Source: Paralichthys olivaceus
Taxonomy: Eukaryota; Chordata; Actinopteri; Pleuronectiformes; Paralichthyidae
Assembly: GCF_024713975.1 (NCBI RefSeq)
Contig: NC_091094.1
Location: 18,374,501 to 18,438,500, forward strand
Direction: 5' to 3'
Length of the DNA: 64,000 bases
The number at the start of each line of letters is the position of its first letter. Position 1 is the stretch's first letter. The position numbers were made by a program, and so were the translations under genes. Below the pieces are notes generated by a model that searched no databases, was not told the origin of the DNA, and worked only from the letters and a program-made list of their open reading frames with translations. This document shows, in pieces, positions 31,501 through 43,025 of the stretch.

Positions 31501-32978
31501 CTGCCTCTCCCAGGAGACGGGCTGTTAGCAGGTAGAGGCGAGGCTGATCCAGAGTGGTATCCCGAGGCGTAACCCCGGCTCTCGTGGCTCTCAGCTGGGG
31601 ATGACTGATGAGAGCAGGGGCAGGAGAGGCGGGGTGGTGGAGGGGTATGGTACCCACTGCTGGCTCCATCCCGCACATCCACCAGAGACTGGGGACCGTG
31701 GTAGCTCTGGTGAGGTGCGTGGCCAAATCTCGACTGCTCCTGGTTTGGACCCTGATCCAAAGTGTGGCAGACCCGGAACACAGGAGTGGCTGATTTGCAC
31801 GGCCAAAACTCAGCATCTCTCACCACCTCCCATGGATTTTCGTTTTCCCACAGCGTAGGCACCTCCCTTGTTTGTTGTACCCCTGCTCCTTGGGACCAGT
31901 GTGGGGTCTGTATATGGTCTAGGTGTAACGGGTGAAATGTTCTGAATGAGTCTGACTGGTGTTCTCGCCTGCTGGAGCACTCCCGACAGAGGCAACCAGA
32001 GGACGGCGTTGGAGAGCTGAAGAACATTTCCCTGTAAGGGCCGGAGGGCAGTGACTGATGGGAGAGATGAGCAGACGGGCTGTGGTTGGAATAATGGAAC
32101 AAGTGACACTCCTCCGCATTGCAGAGTCTATTGCTGGGAGGGAGGGAGTTGCTGTGTGGGTGTGCGTGGTCAGGGGGAGAATAAGGGTAGTAGGGCCTGT
32201 GGAGACAGGGCACGGGTGGGGGCAGAGGTGGTGGTGGATGTTCCCATGGTAAGTCTGGTAATGGATGGGCACTGTGGCGATGGCATAGTTCCATATGAGC
32301 TGAATTCGGGGGAGGGGACACAGATTTGGTTGGTAAAGCAGGCAGTGTTTGACTCTTTGGATGAATCTTAATGCTGTTGCAACGTCCGACACAATGACCA
32401 TTAGAAAGACAGGGCCCTCTCTCCCTTTCCCACCCCACATCGCCACACTTTGCTTTTCCACGACCACAACATGAGTGCTCTCGCCTCAAACCTCCTGAAC
32501 TTACAGGGTCTCCATCATCTAAGATAGCCGTCTCCCTATCCTTTTCTTTCCCTCGTGTTTTCTCTCTTGCTCTGCCTTCCCCATCTCCACTCCTCGACGC
32601 ACAGTCAGTGTTTTCTCTGTCAGGGCTGTTTGTGGATGGAGAGGCATCTTGCAGATGATCAGTGGGTGGTGAGGAGCGACTGGAGTTACTGGTGTAGCTG
32701 GGAGGCAGGCTGGGAGTTTGGGGCTTCACTGTTGGGCTGCTAGTGAGGCATCCGTTGGTAGACGCTGGTGAAGCAGTCGAGCCGGGCCCACGTCGCTTCC
32801 TCACCTGTGCGTACAGACTGCCGTCCAGAGGGCCCCTCGTATGACAGATATCTGGTAGAAAAGAGAAGGGACTGTAACAAGATGTTTGATTTTTCCCTCT
32901 AATGCGAAGCTTACTCTTTACACCTGTGGGTTATGTTGAGGGTTAGGATCCTCACAACTATAGAGAGACAAGTGAGTG

Positions 32979-33016
<38 letters not shown>

Positions 33017-34346
33017 TTACTCTCCATGCTGTCTTGGTGATGCAGGTTGAAGTTCTCATAAGAATCCCATCTAACCACAGGGTCTGAGGTCTTATAGTCC
33101 ACTTTGATAGAGGCATCGTTCTTGCGGTATTCTCGACCTTGGAAAAGAGACGTTAAGATGTGATGCACATAAACATAAAATAAAGAAAGGGAAAAGGAAC
33201 ATACAATGTACCACACAATGCAGGGTGAGACAGAAAAAATGATAATATTCACCTTTCATTTTTTCTGGCCCATTAGAGAAGATAAACTCGACTGTGGCAT
33301 CGGGAGGGAACCTGTCATCTACAAAGAGACGAATATACAGGCAAACTAAAATATCCGGACTGCAGAGGGTGATAAAATGATAAGACAGAACATGACTAAA
33401 GTAAACAGAGCACCACGCTTCAAAGAAACGCACCATCCAGGATTTATTTTTATTTTATGCTTGAGTGTGAGTTATATCATTTATACATTGACAGCACTGA
33501 GCACTTAGAGCAACTGTCAGGAGGCTGCTGCTTACTGAGCCGTGTACAAGAATTTGTTTCATGTGACATGAAAGTCATTTTCTGTTTGTCTTAAAATGCA
33601 CCACAGTATATGTAAGTGGCTTTTGAATTGTATTGATATCTAAAATGTAGTAATATACAGAGTTTGTGGAATTTGGTGCCTTTCTAAATAAAAATCTGGA
33701 TCTGGGCTGATCTTGACAAAGGTGTATAACCAGGAATTGTGCCATTCTAGTTTATGACTAAATTTTGCTCTCTAATCCCTTCTGTGATGCCTTCATGACT
33801 ATCCAAAACTGAAACTGACTTCTTAGTCCCTGCATTTCCAAACAGGCCTCTATTTTATACCTGTGCAGGCCACGTCCAGTTCAGTCTTGCCAAACCACAG
33901 CTGGGCTCCGTGCACGGTGCAGGTGTGAAACTGGACTCTGAAGACCACTTCCCTCTCTGCTGCTAGACTCCGCCGGTGATAGCACTTCACCTGCAGAAAA
34001 GGAGGCATGTGTGAGTAACAGAGCTATTGCTAAGTGTGACACAATATTACATCATCATCTTTGAAAATAATCAAGCATGTTGTAACTGTATAAAAGTGTA
34101 TAACAGACCGGTCAAAGAAAAGTATTTAGTTAAAACTTCAATAAGCAGGTATTAGCAGGTAATAGCAGCTAATGTACTGCAGTGTATAGGATGTGCATGT
34201 ATCCCTAAGAATCAAAGTAAGATTTCTAATTAGAGACAAACAGTTCACAAAAAGCTTTTTTTTCTCACCATAATGTCCCCCTTTAATAACAGTGCAGGCT
34301 CCATAGTCACACACAGCTTCCTTGCCCTGGAGCTCTGAGGATCACT

Positions 34347-34380
<34 letters not shown>

Positions 34381-37300
34381 CGTAAAAAGCACAACCATGG
34401 AACCATATATAAATCCAGTCAAAAACATGTCTCAGTTGGGTAAAACACTGGCAAACAACATTACCTTTAACGTAAGCACAGACCAGCCTATACCTAAACA
34501 CAGACACCGGCATGTATAGACAACATCTGTCGAAGGGACGGAGGGAGGGAAAGACGTCTGGCCGAAGGACATGAACCAAAAACCCAGCAGTACAACATGA
34601 CAACTGACCATGAACTTACTAGACGCCTGAGGTGTAGACCAGCTGTAGAGACTGATAGATCTTCAGGAAGGGAAAGAAACCTGCAAAGACATTAAGATTT
34701 ATTTTGCCTTTGACATCATAAAACACTTTCTGTTCAAGCAAGCGAAAGTTCATATAACACTGACCTCCTCTAGTCTGGAAGTTTGGTAACGAGGGAATGA
34801 TGATCTGGTGGAGGAACAGAGTACTGCTGTTCATTTTGATGGTGCCTGACAGCAAGCCGCTAAAGTAATAGATGTACCTGGAAATACACGAGGTGAGGAA
34901 ACAATGTGATGACAGCAGAGATCGACCGAGGTGATGACAGCGGCTTCACATGAAGTGATGTATGGAGGGGAAGGAGGAGGAAATATGTCCGACCTGTTCT
35001 GAGAGGGCTGTAGGGAGGAAGACACTTTGTCTTCGCAGAACTTCCTCATGGCCAGTGTGGTGAGAGCCTGGTCCGCTCTGTGGGCACAAACACGCGTATT
35101 AACGAATCTCATACAAATTTGTGTAACAATAAAGATGCAATGTATGAGCTAGGGATTCCTCGTCTATCTTTCATGGCAAGAGTATGGATAGGATCATGGA
35201 TAAATGATCTTTACACATGTGTCTTATCACATTAGTAATAATAGAGATTACCCAGCGGATATCTTGCTGTAGTGCATGTAGGCAGCCACGATCACCCCAG
35301 TCTTCCCTTTGTTTCCCTGTCGAAACACAGATGAGGGTAACTATGATGTTTTTTTCCTCCATTTTAACAGCAAACTAAGTTGATGTGGACTCAGGCTGTA
35401 TAAACCTTGCAGTGGAGGACCACTACGTTACTGGGGTCAGAGGTCAGCCAAGTCTCCATTGCCTTACAGACAGCACAGATCCTGTCCAAGGGTGGGGCGT
35501 GAAGATCAGGCCAGCCATAGTCCTGCACCTAAAAAGAAGCACAGGAGTACAGTGAGTTTGTTAAATGTGTCAATACAAAGAGATCACATAGTTTATGCTT
35601 CTCATTAGTGTCTCAGTATCATGTTATCTTTTCAGACAGATGTCAAAATATGCACCTTTTGGTTTAGTCTGGTGATGTCATGTCTCTTCTCTGATAAATT
35701 CAGTAGCTGAAAAAGGCAAGAGATATGACAGATTTCAGAAGGTATCACACATTGATAGTTTCTGTCCATCACCGAAATTTGACTGATAACAGTAAATATT
35801 CTGGATAATTAAACAATCATACAAGTCAAACCACATTTACAGCGATTCCACAGTCTTAAAATGTCTATAATGTAATAATCCGAATTTTTAAAGTCCTGCA
35901 TACGTTACAATATTGAATAGTGCTTGAATATGTTTATGTCTTGTTTCCTTTTATGATACAATGCAAGCATTTCAGTTTCATTACTGACCAGAAACTTGTC
36001 TTGGTGCTTGGATTTCAGCATAGAGGCCACTTCCTGGAGGTTCCTGCGGTAGCCCTGTTCCTCCAGGTCTGGCACGAAGAAGACAGAGATGATCCTCTCT
36101 GTGATGTAGGTGAGGTCAAAGTCGTAGTGGCACTCCATCACATGCTCCATCACTTGCTCCACACTTTTACTCCTGGACATTGAGAGAATCCGTTCTTTCA
36201 GTGCAGCCAAAACAGCCATTAGGAGATCAAGATTGCCTAGGTTGATTTACTTCTACTTTTCACATATCAAATATAAGTTTCTTTGTTCTTGTTTATTTAT
36301 CTTACCTTGGCAAGGAGCCTCTTTTCTTCTGGGATGTAGATTTAGTGGAACCTCTCTGAGAAACAAAGGGGAGATCAAACTATGCTGCATTTATTGATCA
36401 CTTTAAATAATTTAAACTACTTTCCAACAAGTGCATTTGCAAACTTACCAGATCTGATGTTGAGGTGCAGGTGGGAGTCACCTAACAGGGAGACAGGAGA
36501 ATATGGTTAGTTTTTCCAGCAGCCACACAAACCTCTGCACACCCATACAGACAAACAAACACACACTGGGAATGAACCATCACACGCCAGGTCGTGTGTT
36601 TGGTTTAATGCTCTTGGTCCGGCTCCGTCAGTGAAAATGAAGAAATAGAGGTTTGGAGGGAGGGAAGAAGAGCTGGTGGAGAGGATGGTGAGATCCGTTC
36701 TTATTCTCCTCCTGCAGTTTGGGCTGTCAGTGCAGATTCTCATTCCACATGACACATTATTTCAGACATCTGCACAGACACAAACACACACACACACACA
36801 CACACACACATAGTTCTTCCTTCACACACTGTTGAACAACCAGCTGGTGTTAAATGTGTTGACCAGACATAAGAATAAGCAGCAGTCCTTAGAATTAAGA
36901 GAAATACTCAGTAAAAATGATTGATTGTGGTTTTTTTTCTTTTCCTCGTAAAGAAGAGTGACTTGGGAGAGATTGATCAAGTTTACTGGAGGACGGCTCG
37001 ACATGTGGCAGGCAGTCCTTCTACTCTGCTGGTGAGCCAATAGCATCTCGCCAAAACCACAAACACACACAGAGAGAGAGAGAGAGAGACAGAGAGAGGT
37101 CATGCAAACAGACTATACAGCCATTATGCTACAAATAGACCTGATCAGGTTTCTGTGGCTTCCTCAGCTCTGGATTGTTTATCATGAGGGTAATAGAGTT
37201 GAAGTGATGTGCAGGGAGAAAGTGATATGTCATATGGGGCATGTGTTGAAGGTGTTACAAGGTAAAGTAAGTAATTTAGAATGAAAAACGGAAGGAGGAA

Positions 37301-40300
37301 AAGAGCCAATATATGTTATCAAACCTAGGCAGGTGACACCTTGTCAACTTTTGACCTTTGAACCATCCCCGAGGATGACTGACAGCTGAGCTGCCCTCTG
37401 TGGCTGAGTGCTGGCCAGTGCTGACAGGTGTCAGACAACAGGTTAAGACGTCAAATGCCTGACAATCACAATGATCTATGACTGAAACGCCCCCAGGACA
37501 GCCGTCATGAACTAATGCACTGTGTTAAAGATAAGACAGATTGTATACGTTCTTCCAAACAGCTCCTGTATTAGATTAAAGCACTACTTTGTAAACTGTT
37601 CCTGCTCTGACGCTCAGAATAACTATCAAAATAGAATAAAATTAACTTAAATGCACCTCATACTAATTACAAGTGATTTTCAAGTGTTTCAGTTCCAGCT
37701 CCAGAGGAATTAAATTTTGGGGTTGTTTGATCTCCTCTCACAGTCGAGGTTGATTTGTTTTTGACTATGTTCAGTGGGTACGGAACAGCTGCATGTCTTG
37801 TAGCCATATCATGTCATCTTGCATCATGTCAACATCACAATTATGACCAAACTGAGTCAACCAATATTTCATACATTTTTAATGCTTCTTTTGCATCATG
37901 CACCAGTCCTTTTCTTTCTCTAGAGAAAGAGAAGGAGACGTGCAGTTCATAACCTCCAACAAGGAGGTTATGTATCCACCCCTGTCCGTTTGTTTGTTGG
38001 TTAGTTTGAGTATTTGTAAGCAAGATCACACAAAAAGTGCTTGACAGATTACCACGATTTTGGTGAAAGAATTCAGAAAAGAACCCATTAAATTTGCTGC
38101 AGATAAAGAATTTTCTATCACTTTCTTTAACATTGCACGACTACTTATATGTGTGTGTTTGTGCAGCTTTATCTAAGGGGACTTTTGGGCCTTGGCAGAG
38201 GTCTGCACTAGTGCCATTCTATTTTATCAATATATTTTAGTGCTGTGTTTTTCTAAAAAATAGGCACAATGACATCTGGAACATAATATTTGTTATTAGT
38301 TCAGAGGATATGTTTTCTATGGCATGAAACCAAAGCTTTCTTTGTTATTGGACACAGAGTCTGTGATACATGAAATAGAGAGACATAAACAGACATGTGA
38401 TCTACAGAGGAATGAGTTAAAGGAGGAGTGCAGGGAAAAGGAAAAGGCTGTAGTTGGTTGATTGTTGGTCAAGGACATTTTGAATCATGAGTGGTCTGAA
38501 CAACTTCTGAGTCGATCAGCTCGCTTCAGATACTGTACTACACGCTGCTTATCTCTACTTTCCTGTGTTACTGTACATGGACGCATCATAAACCTGTAAT
38601 AAAACCTACAATAGGAAATTAAATAGCGATCCAGCCACAGGGGACAACTCGTCTCTTAATAACCTTAATAATAGTGAAGTGGATGAAGTGGTCGACTCCA
38701 GGAAGGAACAGTAGGAGACAGACACAACATGTGTAGTCGCGTATTAACACAAACATGCACGCATAAAAGAGCAGGGCTGAACCTAGAGGCAGAGAGCAGC
38801 GACATGCAGCATAAAGGCAGGGAAAGAAGACGGCAGAGTCAACAGGAAGCAATTTGCAACAGGATGTCAGCGCTGGTCAACCTGGGTTTACACATACAAA
38901 CACACACACACACATGCAGGGTGTATACACGTGTTTTGGTTGGCTCCTGCCAGCCTCAGGCTCTTCATTAATACATGCGGAGTGTGCGCTGGAGCCACTG
39001 GGAAAGCAGCCATCTGGTTCAGTTTGTCTTGTTCATCAGCTTGCATTTACGGAGGTGCCAGTGACAGCACTCGATCCCGCCCCCGGGGACTGACTGACTG
39101 ACTGTCTGAGTGACTGCAAGTGGACTGGATGCCTGGTGTGTTCAGTGGTGCGGCTCGCCTTGTTCGTCAAGAGCACTTGTCATTCCTCTTTTTCGTTCCT
39201 TGTCTGTGGGATAAATGTGAAACTGCAGAAGCAGCCGCTTCACTTTGCTCTGCGAGAAGACAGCTGCTGCTTGATACATGATGAACTGCTTCATGAAGAA
39301 CAAGGGAAATCAACTAAACAGGCCAGACAACCAGTCGCCAGTCAGTGCCTGAAGCAGGAATATGAAGCCAATGCCAGCAGACAGTTAGCTTAGCTTAGCA
39401 TAAAGACTGGAAAAAGGTCAAGTGAATAGACTGTAACAGTGATCACCTACTGTTAGAATTGTTCTGGTTGCAGGACTTAATTTCCCATTAATATTCTCTA
39501 TTGGCTTTTCAGAGAATCTGTATAAAAACTATTTAAAGTCTGAATCCAGGCCGACCAGCTACGAGATGAATTGTGAACTACACATCCCATAAACCATTGC
39601 AAATGATCCATTTTCAGTCACATTCACACCTATAAATTTCAGTCTCTGATTAACCCAACCCCAATCTGTGTGTATTTGGGGTGTGGGAGGAAGCCAGAGA
39701 AAAGTTGCAAACAGAAAGAAAGAGTGTGCGTTTTCACCAAGCTTGGATTCAAATCTGACAAATGAATTAACATGAATCTGCTCTGAGCCTTTAGACTATC
39801 TTCTTTGAGAGATTCCTGGCTATCAGTCCCCTCCACATCACATCGGCTGTGGCACAGGTCTCAAACGTTCTAACTTCTACATCTTGAATCATTGAATCAC
39901 TCCTATTCCAGGGAGAGGAAATCCAACACAGAGCTTTGCCGGAGCAGCAGAGACACAGGCGTAGTCATTGTGCCATCATAGAAGGAGTGACTTTCATTCT
40001 GACAGTCAGTTCGAAGCTCACGTCACGCTGTGGAGAGGGAGAAGTGAGTAAGCTTTCCCATTTCAACCTGGAAAAGCAAAATGAACTGTGGCTTGTTCCA
40101 AGTTCCATAGTCTCATTAAAAGACACTGATGCACTAAAGTCCACAGAAAGCTAAATAAAGCTCAGATTTTTTTTTTTTTTTGGCTGAATATTTTACCCAG
40201 GGCAGCAGAGGGCAAATTTAGAAGTGGTTATTATTTATGAGGACTCACATTAAAGAGTGAAGTTCCCTCCATTTCTTGTCTCATTAGCACTCTACCTCAC

Positions 40301-42929
40301 AACCTTCTCTCCTCATTTTTGAACCCTGATTTCACCATCTCCTACCCCCTACTGCCCACCACTCCCCTCCACTTCCTCATCTACTACCTCACACCCTCCC
40401 CTTAACTTGACTCAGTGCCTGCGGACAGGATAATCATCCCTGCTGTGAGATACAAATATTTGCTCTCGATAAACAACGTCTGATGACAAACAACCCCTTG
40501 ATAAGCACCACCCAGAACCGGGGCAAGTTGCTATGTAAATGGCCCGCAGAGAAGGAGAGAAGGGGAACTAGAGGAAGCACAGACAAAGGTCTAAAAGCAA
40601 CAGACAAATTGTCTGGGGAGCAGAGATAGACAGAGCTTAGAAGAAGAAAAGACATCAGGAAGACAGGAAGAGGAAAGAGGAGAGGCAAGCAGAGAGAAAG
40701 CGAGAGCGGGAGCTGGATGGGAGAGAGATGTCAACAGCTGAACATGCCTGCTGACCACTGACACAGAGCAGAGAGATTTCACTGAGCTATTTTGATAAAG
40801 CTCCTTATTTTAGACCATACGTCTCTCAGAACACTCAAGGGCTCATTTTGTATATTTGTCCATCAGTCATCTCACAATTCCACTTTCTGCCTTTACTGCA
40901 GCAGCAGCAGCACGACAACAGGAGGACAATATGTCCTTGTGTGTGTGTGTGTATTGTCGTTGTAATGCTTCATTACTGAAAAGGCCAATAAAGCAGTTCA
41001 ATTTAATCAACCATGATAGTTATCTGGACACAGTGCATCATGCCAACAGTGATTATAAAAGGAAACAATGATGTGACACTAATAAGTCACCACCTTAATC
41101 AAATTACACAGATGTTCAGCTGACAGGATCTTCTGTCCACATCTACTTCAAACAATCCTATCGTGTTTTTTTTGTTTTAATCTCTATTGACTCGAACACG
41201 GACTTGCTCAGAACACCTGATAGAGGAGAAGAAACAGATCCTCACAACTTCTGGACAGCATTGCTGAATTTAGATGATTAAAACAGTGTCTTGCAACTTT
41301 GCAGTAAACTTTGTTTATCTGCAGGTTCCAGCCTCACTGGCACTTCAGGACAAACATTAATATGTATATATATACACACAGTATATATATATATAGTATA
41401 TGCATATCCATGAGTATACAAGTACATGCTCCTTATAGCCTCATAATCAATTCATACATCAGCATGAAACATTAGCACAACAGCTGGTGTATATAAGCAG
41501 GGAACTGTAACCATCTGTTCTTCACTACACAACATTAACATCCATCAGATGATGATAGGAAAACTGAGTGTGTCTGCAGTGCAGCCATTTGTCTCTGTCA
41601 GGTGCCCTTTTGGTCAGAGATGATATGCACAACATACAACACAGATGGTGTATACACACCGTTGAAACAGACCCAGTGAATAGATGCTGCAGGAAATTGC
41701 ATTGTGACATCAAATCATTCAATCTAATCTCACAGAATGTCACGTTTCCAGGCATGTACAGTATATAGTATGGTATAGAACTGGGTTGTTGGTTGGCTAC
41801 AGTTTCCATAATCTGCTGACCTGAACCTAGAGACGACCATCTCATTAAAAAGTAAATCTTATGAATTCACTCTGTGCCATTAAAAATTTAAATCTGTGTA
41901 TTTTTTGTAGGTCACAGCAGGAGTCTGCACTTCATTTTCTGCACTTGCTTTAATCACATCACACTAAATGAAATCCTCTTTCTGGGCAAATCAAGAGCAC
42001 CCTGGTTACAGCTTTAATGGAATAATTTGCACAATCACATGCTGCGTTATTGGAGCAAACACTGTGGAAAGGGGTTTAAGGATGTTAGATTGCAAGTAAA
42101 AAGAAAATAAAAAGTAAAAACTGACATGCTGAGTACATATGAAAGAAGTAAACCAAATAAATAGAGCAGAGAGCATGTTTTTACCTCTCAACAAGCAGCT
42201 TCAGTCTGTCCCTCTGCCTCTGAGTAGTCCTGTTCACTGACTATCACACACCACCTCCCTCTCTCTCTTTCTTACAAACTCTGCTCGCTCCCTCTCACGA
42301 CTCACTTTACCACCCTCCCTCTCTCATGATAACACACACACACACTGAGCCGGCAGCGCATGCAGCACATAACTTTCCCCTCTCGCTTTGCCCGTGTCAC
42401 ACACAGAGACACTAAAGCCAGAGTACTTTGCCTTGCACACGTGCACCACAGCACAGACATCAATACAGACACTGGGCAGCCCTGCACAGTCACAGGGCGC
42501 TGATGTCCACTGACCTTTTCAGTGGCGTGAGGCTGAGCGAGATATGACAAGAGGCAGAATAAAAGTGGAAACGGGGTAGCGTTGGATGGAGAGATAGAAT
42601 TTAGAGGACAAGGGGAATAGAGAGATGATGCACAAAGGATGCAAAAAAAGAATGGAGCTTTAGTAGTGACTGTTACGGAGATGACAGACATACTGATGAA
42701 AGAAATATTGAAGAGAAGAAAAAAGAGAGGGAGGGAAGAATTTTAACTGTGACTCTAAAACACCAGAAAACAGATCAATCTAACAGAGATTAAAGGTAAG
42801 AAGATGATGACAAGAGGAATAAGAAAGAAAGCAATATGTTGGTATTTGAGAAAGCACATAGAAAAACAGAAATAGCATGACATGGAGCCTTGCAGACGTT
42901 ATTATTTATATATACCCCAAAATGTACTG

Positions 42930-43025
<96 letters not shown>

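Noticed and set aside
31601..32371. Several ORFs on plus and alternate minus frames of 60-190 codons
   Set aside because: They are shadows of the 1398-nt GC-rich tns2 linker exon, whose own frame joins in phase on both sides.
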